From DASQPR01 sp963836775 (GTDB lineage: Bacteria > Actinomycetota > Actinomycetes > Mycobacteriales > Micromonosporaceae): DNA of 64,000 nt. Location: the NCBI GenBank assembly GCA_963836775.1, contig CAWIKR010000003.1, positions 3,286,001 to 3,350,000 of the forward strand. The letters run 5' to 3'. Below, in pieces: positions 42,416-50,076 of this stretch (position 1 is its first letter; each line of letters begins with the position of its first letter). The notes under the pieces were generated by a model that saw nothing but the letters and a program-made list of their open reading frames with translations, was not told where the DNA came from and did not search any database. The position numbers were made by a program, and so were the translations under genes.

Positions 42416-42783
42416 CGCTGCGGCGAGCTGAAAGCGTTGCGGCGCAAGGGCTTGCGCACCTAGTCGAACGCCGTCATCGGACGGGCTGGGCAAAGCGCCC
42501 TCGGTCGCGGGCGGAACCGTCGGGCCGCCTGGCCGGGTAAGCAAACCCAAGGCGCCCCAGGCTCACCCTGCGCCGGTGGCCGGGCCTGAGAGGTGCGTGT
42601 CCACCGCCCGGAGGAGATGTGCCAAGCGGGCAGCGGTCTACGTGGGCCTCGACGCGGCAGTCCACCGATTGTCTTCCGGGCATGGCAACGCTCACGCTGC
42701 AGGGCGCGCCCGGGGGTGCTGGCCTGTACTGATGCGCCGAATGGACGATCCGTCCCGCTGCGTCACATGGCTGTACTCGCGGC

Positions 42784-43680
42784 TTAGCGACCTGCGAAGA
42801 AGTCGAGGTAAGCGTGAGCCAGGGCGGCCGGGTTCTCCAGCGCGATGTTGTGACCGGACTCGGGGATGACGACGCCGCGGACGTCGCGGGCCACTTGCGC
42901 GAGCTGTTTGGACACTGCGTCTCCGAGATAGGCCTGCGCGCCGACCGCCAGGACCGGGCAGCTGATCGGATCGGCGTAATGCGGGCCGTTCTGTTCGGCG
43001 TCGGTCTGGCGGGCGCGGTACATCTCCAAGATGGCCCTGGTACCGCCGGGCTGCTCAATCGAGTGCACTAGTTCGTCGATGTCCTCCTCGGCCAACGCGC
43101 TGGGATCCCACATATGGCGTCTGGCGTACCATGTCCAGAAAGGCCGTTCCCGCCCGGCCAGCAGCAGCTCGGGCACGTTCGGCAGGCTGAAGAAGACGAA
43201 GTGCCAGCCAGTGCGGACGTCGTCCGGGGCGAGCGAGGGGTCGGGTTCGCCGCCTGGCATTCCTGGGCCGGCCGGCAATCCTGGCAGGAGCGTTTCCTGG
43301 AAAACCAGTTGCTGCACCCGGGGCCGGTGGAAGGCGGCGACGGCGTAGGCGATGGCCGCACCCCAGTCCTCGCCGACGACCCGGAATTGGTCGAAGCCCA
43401 GGTGGGTGGCCAGTTCGGCGACGTCACCGGCCATCGTGGCGGTGTCGTAGCCGGTCAGGGGGCGCTGCGAGCCGCCGGAGCCTCGGTTGTCGACCGCGAT
43501 GACGGTGTAGTGCGGGGTCAGCAGCGGCACGACATGGCGCCAGTACAACATGGTCTTCGGCACGCCGTGCAGCAAGAAGACCGGCTCGCCGACACCGCCG
43601 ATCGCGTAGTGGATCTCTACGCCGTTGACCTTGGGCTTGCCGTGTACGAGTCGGACTCCCGCATGGTCAGTGAGGTTCAT
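42784..43680 (-). CDS. Epoxide-hydrolase-like alpha/beta hydrolase
   Basis: The 298-residue protein has F-L-L-H-G-V-P-K-T-M-L-Y-W-R (HGxP oxyanion loop), nucleophile Asp in V-G-E-D-W-G-A-A-I-A and catalytic His in P-E-S-G-H-N-I-A-L-E-N-P. Asp rather than Ser at the elbow places it with epoxide hydrolases or haloalkane/fluoroacetate dehalogenases. The cap contains W-T-W-Y-A-R-R-H-M-W-D. The start is the ATG with AAGGAG 9-10 nt upstream; a longer frame reaching 43920 lacks similarity. It is cytoplasmic, with no operon partner. Beyond its start, 43681-44026 holds no recognisable gene. Confidence 0.87.
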   Translation of the reverse strand: MNLTDHAGVRLVHGKPKVNGVEIHYAIGGVGEPVFLLHGVPKTMLYWRHVVPLLTPHYTVIAVDNRGSGGSQRPLTGYDTATMAGDVAELATHLGFDQFRVVGEDWGAAIAYAVAAFHRPRVQQLVFQETLLPGLPAGPGMPGGEPDPSLAPDDVRTGWHFVFFSLPNVPELLLAGRERPFWTWYARRHMWDPSALAEEDIDELVHSIEQPGGTRAILEMYRARQTDAEQNGPHYADPISCPVLAVGAQAYLGDAVSKQLAQVARDVRGVVIPESGHNIALENPAALAHAYLDFFAGR

Positions 43681-44026
43681 CTCGGCGAACTCCTTCTTAT
43701 GCGCGAACACCTGCGAGAAGTCCGCTGGCTCTTCGGCCGCGTAGGCGCCGGCCGAGTGGCGGATCTTCCGGAGCGGAGGTTCTCTCTGCATCTTCATCTT
43801 GTCTCTATTGACTCGTTGAGCTGGTCGATTCGTTGATGGAGGCGGCTTGCTCCGCGACACGAGGCCGAAGTTCCATGTCAATCGCGGAGGAATTCCTAGC
43901 CCGTGTGAAGGGACGCCCACGACGAGTTCAGGTCGTACCCGCCGTACGTGAAGCGGATTCTGGTCAAGCTCTCCAGCGTGCCGCCGTCCTCCGCTCCGTC
44001 ACCGTCTACGGGAGACGCGAGCGGAC

Positions 44027-44626
44027 TCATCGGCGTTGAGCCGTGGCGGGAAAGTCGGTCGCTCGGAAGCACCCGTGGACGTGATCGTTTACCACGCCGA
44101 CGTTCTGCATGAAGGCGTACACACTGGTCGGCCCAACGAAACGGTAGCCCTGCCCTTTCAGCTGCCGGGCGAACGCCTCCGCCTGCGGGGTGGACGTGGG
44201 CAGGTTGGCGATGGACCGAGGCGACCGCCGCCGGGTTGACTCGTAGGACTTCGCCAGTTCGGCGAGGGTCGGCGATGCGGACAGCATCGCTCGTGCGTTG
44301 TCCAAAGTGGCCTGGATCTTGCGGCGATTCCGGATTATCGAGGCATCCCGCGTCAGGCGGTCGACGTCCCCGTCGGTCATCGCCGCGATCTGAGCGACGT
44401 CGAAGCCACGGAACGCTGTGCGGAATGCCTCCCGTTTGCCGAATACGATTGACCAGCTCAGCCCGACCTCGAACACGCCGAGCGTCAGCGCTTCGAACAA
44501 CGCGAAATCGTCGGAGGTTCGGACGCCCCAGACCTCATCGTGGTAGTCGCCGGCCGGAGTGCCGGCGTCCCCGGCCCAGGCGCAGCGCGGCTTCCCGTCG
44601 ACGCCGACAATCACGTCCTGGTTCAT
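44027..44626 (-). CDS. tag: DNA-3-methyladenine glycosylase I
   Basis: The 199-residue enzyme shows the Tag-family pattern: P-R-C-A-W-A-G near the N-terminus, YHDEVWGVRTSDDFALFEAL, L-S-W-S-I-V-F-G-K-R-E-A-F-R and the C-terminal F-V-G-P-T-S-V-Y-A-F-M-Q-N-V-G-V-V-N-D-H-V-H-G-C. Tag removes 3-methyladenine from alkylated DNA by base excision. The zinc-binding Cys/His set differs in part from E. coli Tag, but the terminal H-x-x-x-C is kept. AAGGAGGTGG ends 4 nt before the ATG. A 3'-truncated tautomerase gene lies directly upstream in the same direction. Confidence 0.9.
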   Translation of the reverse strand: MNQDVIVGVDGKPRCAWAGDAGTPAGDYHDEVWGVRTSDDFALFEALTLGVFEVGLSWSIVFGKREAFRTAFRGFDVAQIAAMTDGDVDRLTRDASIIRNRRKIQATLDNARAMLSASPTLAELAKSYESTRRRSPRSIANLPTSTPQAEAFARQLKGQGYRFVGPTSVYAFMQNVGVVNDHVHGCFRATDFPATAQRR

Positions 44627-44639
44627 GAGACCACCTCCT

Positions 44640-44729
44640 TCACGAACGGCCTGTGGCTGAGCGATGCGCGCCCGGGCAGCGCTCACGGGGGAACGTGCCG
44701 GCCGCGACGTACACGTCGATCATGGGCAT
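44640..44729 (-). pseudogene. Tautomerase (4-oxalocrotonate tautomerase family) N-terminal remnant
   Basis: M-P-M-I-D-V-Y-V-A-A-G-T-F-P carries the N-terminal catalytic Pro of tautomerases, then turns into unrelated sequence and stops after 29 codons; members are 60-140 residues. GGGAG precedes the ATG, so the 5' end is intact and the 3' end is deleted, apparently by the event that placed tag next to it. The interval 44730-44928 is otherwise empty. Confidence 0.55.
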
Positions 44730-44928
44730 GCGAAGTCTCCCATTGCCAGACGGTTTGTCCAGGTCAGTCCAGTTGACTCTGACATAGCGCGGCAGTCCAC
44801 CACTCGAATATGTGAGGGAGCGCGGTCGGTGCGCTCGATCTGCGGCGGGATAGTGCGGCACTTGGTAGCTCAGCAAATTGGTCGCCGGATGTAGGGAGCA
44901 CAATTTGGTGGCGCGGCGACGCCGTCGG

Positions 44929-46743
44929 CTATGGGCCGTAGGCGGTCAGGAAGCGGTCGCGGAAGTCCTCCATCGGCCAGACCGGCGCCTGTGGGTTGGG
45001 CAACAGGCCGTCCTGCCAACCCCACGAGGAGATCCGGTTCATAACGTCTGGGTCGCGGGCGATGATCGTGATTGGGACGTCGTGGTCGGCGTCATGGCCG
45101 GAGACGATCGTTGCGGGCTGGTGGTCGCCGAGCATGATGAGTACGAGGTTCCTGTCGGCGGACGTCTGCACGAACGAGATCAGAGCGTTCAGCGAGTATT
45201 GGATGGATTGCCCGTACGCGGCCCGGACCTTGTTGGCGTGGCGCCACACCACGGTCGCGGACTGGCCCTGCGCCGGCATGCCGGTGAAGATCGAGCCGTC
45301 ACCGACTTGACTCGGGTCGACCATGCGTGGCAGTGGCGCCCAGGGTGTGTGGCTGGACACGAGGTCGATCTCGGCCATGACCGGGGTGTGGGGCTTGTCG
45401 AGTTCTAGGCGTTGGAACGCAGAGAGGGTGTACTGGTCGGGCATCGTCGCGAAGCTGAAATTTGGACCTCGGTAGCCGACGTTGTACTGGTCGTAGATCT
45501 GGTCGTAGTGGTAGAACGTCTTGCCCTCCGGCCAGTTCTTTTCGTTGGCTGGCGCGTCGGCGACGGTGCGCCAGCCAGCCCGTTTGAAGGCGTCGGACAG
45601 GGTGAACCGGTCGGTGGTGACCAGGTCGTTGTAGGTCTTCTGGTTATCGATGCGCAGCCCGGTCTGCAGGGTGGCGTGGGCCAGCCAGCTGATGCCGCCG
45701 AACGTCGGCGAGGTGAGAAACGCGCTCCGGGAGGAGAAGCCAGCCGCGGTGAGTTGGCTGGTTCCTGCGTTGAGCACGGCATCGATGGGCGGGGAGAATG
45801 ATGAGTCTTGAATGGCGGTTCGCCCGTAGCTCTCGACGAATACGAAGATGACGTCTTTGCCGCGCAGGCCCGTGAGTAGGTCGTTGGCGGGAGTGTTGCG
45901 GAAGGGGTCGTTCTCGGCGGCCATCGTCAGCCGCTGCTTCTCGTGCAGGCCGGTGTACACCTGGTGCGCCTTGTCGTATGAGAGACCGGCCGCGCTGCTG
46001 GAGGCGACCGGTGTGTCGGAGACGAACTGTGCCGCGAAGACGGCGCAGAGGATCCAGACGACCCCGAATGCGGCGACCGTGCGGATCGAGGTGGTGCGGT
46101 GCCGGGCGGCGAGCCGGGCCAGGCGGACCAGGGCCAGCGGGGTGAACACAAGCACCGCGGCGCCGAGGATGCCTGCCGCGGTGAGGAAGAGGATCGCCTT
46201 GGTGCGGCCGATCGAAACGCTGAGCAGGCCCTCGGCGGATTGGAAGTAGCTCCAGTCGGCGGCCGGGTTGAACGGACGGTTGATGGCCTCGAAGAAGCCC
46301 ATGTCGACGATCTTCACAGCCGTCAGCAGTCCGAGAATCGCACCGGCCAGCGCTGCCACGATCGTCCGAGCCTTGGCCGGGAGGATCACCAGAGTGGCGA
46401 TGAGCACGAGCCCTTCGATGGGAATGCGCAGGAACGCGGCGAGGCTGAATCGGCTGATCTCGTTCGGGCCGACGAGGGCGAACCACACGAGCAGGATCGC
46501 CAGGACGGTGGCCGCCCCGGCGAAGACGGCACGAACTCGTCGCCGGGCGCTCACCAGATCATGGGCCGGGTCGTGGCTGTCCGGGCGGTCCGCGCCGGCA
46601 TCGAGGGCTTCATCGCCGTCGATGCTGCCGACCGTCGTGCCCGGGGCGTCGTCGGCGGGCACCCGCGCGAAGTCCTCAAGTTGGTTGCTGGCTGGCAAGG
46701 CTTCGGCTGGTGGCCGCCGGCGACGGCGCGTGAAGATCGACAA
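44929..46743 (-). CDS. LtaS-like membrane sulfatase/phosphatase-superfamily protein
   Basis: The 604-residue protein has a long acidic cytoplasmic N-region (about 75 residues), then five hydrophobic helices (about 75-245), then an extracellular alkaline-phosphatase-superfamily domain. That domain contains VIFVFVESYGRTAI (metal site with the nucleophile position usually Thr/Ser nearby), S-R-S-A-F-L-T-S-P-T-F-G-G-I-S and L-I-M-L-G-D-H-Q-P (metal-binding Asp-His). The layout matches LtaS/phosphoglycerol transferases and related sulfatases of the cell envelope; the substrate is not evident. The start is a TTG with AAGGGG about 9 nt upstream. It is a single gene; 46744-47066 upstream has no gene. 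Confidence 0.82.
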   Translation of the reverse strand: MSIFTRRRRRPPAEALPASNQLEDFARVPADDAPGTTVGSIDGDEALDAGADRPDSHDPAHDLVSARRRVRAVFAGAATVLAILLVWFALVGPNEISRFSLAAFLRIPIEGLVLIATLVILPAKARTIVAALAGAILGLLTAVKIVDMGFFEAINRPFNPAADWSYFQSAEGLLSVSIGRTKAILFLTAAGILGAAVLVFTPLALVRLARLAARHRTTSIRTVAAFGVVWILCAVFAAQFVSDTPVASSSAAGLSYDKAHQVYTGLHEKQRLTMAAENDPFRNTPANDLLTGLRGKDVIFVFVESYGRTAIQDSSFSPPIDAVLNAGTSQLTAAGFSSRSAFLTSPTFGGISWLAHATLQTGLRIDNQKTYNDLVTTDRFTLSDAFKRAGWRTVADAPANEKNWPEGKTFYHYDQIYDQYNVGYRGPNFSFATMPDQYTLSAFQRLELDKPHTPVMAEIDLVSSHTPWAPLPRMVDPSQVGDGSIFTGMPAQGQSATVVWRHANKVRAAYGQSIQYSLNALISFVQTSADRNLVLIMLGDHQPATIVSGHDADHDVPITIIARDPDVMNRISSWGWQDGLLPNPQAPVWPMEDFRDRFLTAYGP

Positions 46744-47066
46744 TCCAAGTGCCCCTTATCCTGCCGATCCCAGCCGCTGTCCGCCGTGGCAGATCAACGG
46801 CGCTAGACGTCCGGCACGGTCTGGGAGTGTCTCCGCTAGACAAGTCTCTCCGGTAGACGTACGTCGTCGCAGCCGATCCGGTTCACCGAAGGCATGCAGT
46901 CGTCAGCTGGCCACCGGAAGCGCCAACCCGCATAGCTCTGGCCGCGGGGCCGTATGTGGTTGATGCCATCTGGCAGCCGCAGGGGCGATCTGCGCTAGCG
47001 GTAGCAGCCGCCGTGGTGCAGTCAGCCCCATACGAGGCGTGAGCGTCCGGACCAACCAGCTGGAGT

Positions 47067-47291
47067 TCAGCGCATCACGGCCGACACCAGACCGGCGACC
47101 GCGACTACCACGACGATCAGCAGCAGGAATACAGCGGCGATCCGGGCCGCGACCCGCCGCCCGCGGCCCTGCCCGTACGCCGCATCGGCAATCTTGCCGT
47201 ACTGCTGCAAGGCACCTGGAACGAGCAGCGGATCGTCTGGGCCCAGGGGCATTCCACGGGTCGGATCGGCGAGGTTCTCGCGATCGGTCAT
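47067..47291 (-). CDS. Small single-pass membrane protein, 74 residues
   Basis: A polar N-terminal half (L-A-D-P-T-R-G-M-P-L-G-P-D-D-P-L-L) is followed by a basic stretch (G-R-G-R-R-V-A-A-R) and one hydrophobic helix to the C-terminus, giving a cytoplasmic N-terminus and a tail anchor. I do not recognise a family. CATAAT ends 6 nt before the ATG, so a leaderless transcript is likely. It lies 203 nt downstream of the EAL-DICT gene on the same strand. Confidence 0.6.
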   Translation of the reverse strand: MTDRENLADPTRGMPLGPDDPLLVPGALQQYGKIADAAYGQGRGRRVAARIAAVFLLLIVVVVAVAGLVSAVMR

Positions 47292-47494
47292 GCGCGAATT
47301 ATGCCGTCTGCATCGGGCCCGTGTTGCCCGTCGCCAACCGAGGTGCAGTTGGCTGGATGATCCGCGACGGCTCGCCAGGCCCGCCGATCCATCAATGCAA
47401 CGGCGCCCTCGCGCCGCCCCTCGACGTCACTCCGAAGGGTCAATTGGCGCCGATTCCCGTGTCGATCAGCCTGACAGCGTTGTCGATCGCGCGC

Positions 47495-48754
47495 TCACAC
47501 CTGCCGCATCTGCCGCGATTCGACGCGTTGCACCAGGCTCTGTGCTGCGGCGATGACGAGGTCGCGGTCGTACGTGATCGCGAACTCGTAGGCGGATTCG
47601 TCGGGCTCGATGGCGTCGGTTGGCGGGTGCCTGGCAACGAGCGCGGCGGCGAAGTGGGCACCGACGACGATGACCACCCATTCCTCGGCCAGTGGATCGT
47701 CCGGATCCAATGGCGTGCCGCGGACACGCGGGGCTGGCTCGGTCGGCATATCTCGGCCCAGCACGGCGACCATGACGGCGGCCGCCGCGACTCTCGCATA
47801 GCGCAACCGGGTTAGGCGGGTGAACCGGTGAGCTTCCTGGAAGCACGCGACCAGCACCCCAGGCTCGGATGGATCCGCCGCACGATACTCCAAATGCCTG
47901 CTGAGCGATTCCAACAGCTGCTTGGTCGCGATCCGCGCCGGGCGCTCTTTAGTCACCACCTCGTACGGTGTCGCTCGGCTCATCGAGTCGGCCGGCAACA
48001 ATGGCAGGGCTGGACGTCGCTTTCGTGGCCAATGATCGGCCAAGGGCCGCGGCCGGCCGAAGCGCCATCCCTGACCCATCGTCGCTCCCATCGCCAAGGC
48101 CATCTCGGCATGCTCGTGTGTCTCCACCCCCTCGGCCAGGATGATGGCGCCGGTCCGCTCGACTTCGGCGAGCACACCATTGATCGTGCGAGCGACCGCG
48201 ATGTCGGGACTGCCTTGAATCAGTGAGAGATCCAGCTTTATGACGTCCGGGTGGACCAGCGGCATAAGGGCCAAGCTGGCCGGTTCCGCGCCGATGTCGT
48301 CGATAGCGATTCCGAGCCCCTCGGCACGGGCCGCTGCCACCGCGTCCAGGACCGCCGCCGGATCGTGGGCGAGGTAACGCTCGGTCAGCTCGACCACGAT
48401 GTTGAGTTGGCTGATCCCGGTCCGGATCGTCTCCAACAGGTCAGGCGGACATTCGGCGCGCAGCGCAGCCGGTTCCGCGTTTACGAACAACGTGAAATCG
48501 GGTGGCAGCGCCGCAGTCAGGGCGGCCCGGAACGCCGCAGCGCGACACACCCAGTCCAACTCGAATGCGCGACCCGCCAGATAGGCGTATCGGAACATCG
48601 CCGTCGGCATGGCGAACGACGAATCGCCCGGACCGCGGGCGAGCGCTTCAAAGCCCACGACCTGCGACGAAGCAAGATCCACAACTGGCTGAAAGACGAC
48701 TGAGACCTGCCGGAGGTCGACAAGCCGATCGAACTCGGCCCGCAACTCGTCCAT
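47495..48754 (-). CDS. EAL-domain protein with C-terminal DICT domain
   Basis: The 419-residue protein parallels the one at 22.6 kb. EAL motifs are G-F-E-A-L-A-R-G, F-V-N-A-E-P, I-V-V-E-L-T-E-R, I-A-I-D-D-I-G, V-I-K-L-D-L, A-E-G-V-E-T and G-Q-G-W-R-F-G-R-P. The DICT-like part (about 270-410) has R-A-T-P-Y-E-V-V and I-T-Y-D-R-D-L. In F-V-N-A-E-P the Asn matches the metal-binding position, so phosphodiesterase activity against c-di-GMP is plausible. GAGGGGGA precedes the ATG by about 5 nt. Identity with the 22.6-kb paralogue is moderate, so this is an old duplication. Confidence 0.88.
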   Translation of the reverse strand: MDELRAEFDRLVDLRQVSVVFQPVVDLASSQVVGFEALARGPGDSSFAMPTAMFRYAYLAGRAFELDWVCRAAAFRAALTAALPPDFTLFVNAEPAALRAECPPDLLETIRTGISQLNIVVELTERYLAHDPAAVLDAVAAARAEGLGIAIDDIGAEPASLALMPLVHPDVIKLDLSLIQGSPDIAVARTINGVLAEVERTGAIILAEGVETHEHAEMALAMGATMGQGWRFGRPRPLADHWPRKRRPALPLLPADSMSRATPYEVVTKERPARIATKQLLESLSRHLEYRAADPSEPGVLVACFQEAHRFTRLTRLRYARVAAAAVMVAVLGRDMPTEPAPRVRGTPLDPDDPLAEEWVVIVVGAHFAAALVARHPPTDAIEPDESAYEFAITYDRDLVIAAAQSLVQRVESRQMRQV

Positions 48755-49065
48755 CGCGGTCCCCCTCAGCGGCGGCGTAACGACGCGCCGCCATCCCCCT
48801 CAAGTCTCCCCTCGTCGCGCCACGTGCACACCCAAAGCCGACATTGACGCGGCCGACGCCGCCGGGGGGGCAGCCACGCGAGGGCCTCGGACTACATGAT
48901 CTCGGCTCTGGTGATCTTCCTAAACGAAAACGATGCCGGCCGCGGCTCCTACCCGCTGGCCCCTCCGAACTCGGTCTGCGGCCGACCAAAGCCGGCAGGC
49001 AACCGCGGGAGATTTTGATCAGATCAAGGCTGTCCATGCCCACTACAGAGCCTGAGTCGTCACTC
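48755..49065. other. Intergenic, no gene recognised
   Basis: About 310 nt upstream of the EAL-DICT gene. No coding content is recognisable; a run of G follows a GC-rich stretch near 48860. Confidence 0.3.
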
Positions 49066-49131
49066 GGACTCGATCTTGCAGGAGGTCTTCCGCCGAAGCT
49101 CTTGACGATCGCTCAATGCAGCCGCGCCATC
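49066..49131 (-). repeat. IS-end remnant related to 1940 and 17508
   Basis: Read leftward from 49131: GGCGCGGCTGCATTGAGCGA, then CAAGAGCTTCGGCGG and TCCTGCAAGATCG. It shares the same subterminal block as the copies near 2.0 and 17.5 kb, with a decayed tip. No transposase is attached; 49132-49346 has no gene. Confidence 0.5.
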
Positions 49132-49346
49132 GGGACCCATCCTAAGGCGAACGCGCATCGGCACCCAGGCACGATCAGCTTCGACGCAGCGGCCGCCTAC
49201 ACCGATGGATCCCGGGGACCCGTTACGAACACCAAGTCGGCGACCTCGCTTTGGACTCAACCCGCACGCGACCGTGTGATCCTATGGCGGTGACCTTCGG
49301 CGCGACCGGCGGCTTCGACGACAAACACCGGCGCGCGTGACGGCGT

Positions 49347-49991
49347 TTACTGCGTGACCTCGCGGCCGAGCACACCGGTGACGATCGCGTCCAGAACCCG
49401 GTCGATGACGCCACCGAGATCGTCGGCCGGCAGCGCGCCGAGCGGTCCGTCGAGAATGAGCATCGACAACCCGTGGACGCCCGACCACGCCACCAGTTCC
49501 GCGCCGGCTCGGTGCCGCGAGTCCAGCGCCCCGGATGTGGCTAGCTCATCCAGCGTGGCGGTGAGCTCTTGAAATCCCGGCGCCGAGAGCACATCGACCC
49601 ACTGTTGATCGATCGGTGCGTCGCTGTGGCAGAACGCGGTCCGGAACAGGCCCGGTTCTTCCTGCGCAAAGCGGACGTAGCCGCGTCCGAGAGCGCGGAG
49701 ACGCCGTATTGCCTCACGTTGCGGGTCGGGATCCGACCGGCTCCCGGCGAGTTCGGCTTGCATCCGCCCGACCAGTTCGACCTGGCATGTCTGCTTGACC
49801 GTCTCGATCAAGTCGTTGTGTCCGGCGAAGTGCCGGTACGCAGCGGTGGGCGATACGCCGACCTGACGCGCGGCCTCGCGGAGCACCACAGCCTCGGGCC
49901 CACCGCGGCGGGCGAGATCAAGAGCGGCCGCCGCCAGGGCGTTGGCGAGGTCGCCATGGTGGTAACTGCCGCGGGAAGCCGTTGTCGTCAC
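49347..49991 (-). CDS. TetR/AcrR-family transcriptional regulator
   Basis: The 214-residue protein starts S-R-G-S-Y-H-H-G-D-L-A-N-A-L and has the HTH segment VLREAARQVGVSPTAAYRHF. A helical ligand domain of the C-terminal WHG type follows (L-V-A-W-S-G-V-H-G-L-S-M-L). GGAG lies about 9 nt before this GTG. It is divergent from the mmpL gene across about 85 nt containing two ATGTTGAC repeats, so it most likely represses that exporter and perhaps itself. Confidence 0.88.
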   Translation of the reverse strand: MTTTASRGSYHHGDLANALAAAALDLARRGGPEAVVLREAARQVGVSPTAAYRHFAGHNDLIETVKQTCQVELVGRMQAELAGSRSDPDPQREAIRRLRALGRGYVRFAQEEPGLFRTAFCHSDAPIDQQWVDVLSAPGFQELTATLDELATSGALDSRHRAGAELVAWSGVHGLSMLILDGPLGALPADDLGGVIDRVLDAIVTGVLGREVTQ

Positions 49992-50006
49992 GTGTCCATT
50001 CTCCAG

Positions 50007-50050
50007 ATGTTGACAGTGTTAGCATACCTGTGGGATGTTGACGGCGTAAA
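50007..50050. promoter_or_regulatory. Divergent tetR-mmpL control region with direct repeats
   Basis: ATGTTGAC occurs at 50007 and 50035, each followed by a related tail (AGTGTTA and GGCGTAA), centre spacing 28 nt. The first contains TTGACA, a possible -35 for mmpL. TAAACA near 50047 could serve as -10 for a different start. TetR operators are usually palindromic, so each repeat may be a half-site. Confidence 0.4.
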
Positions 50051-50076
50051 CATTGACCTTCTGCGGGGTGATGACC

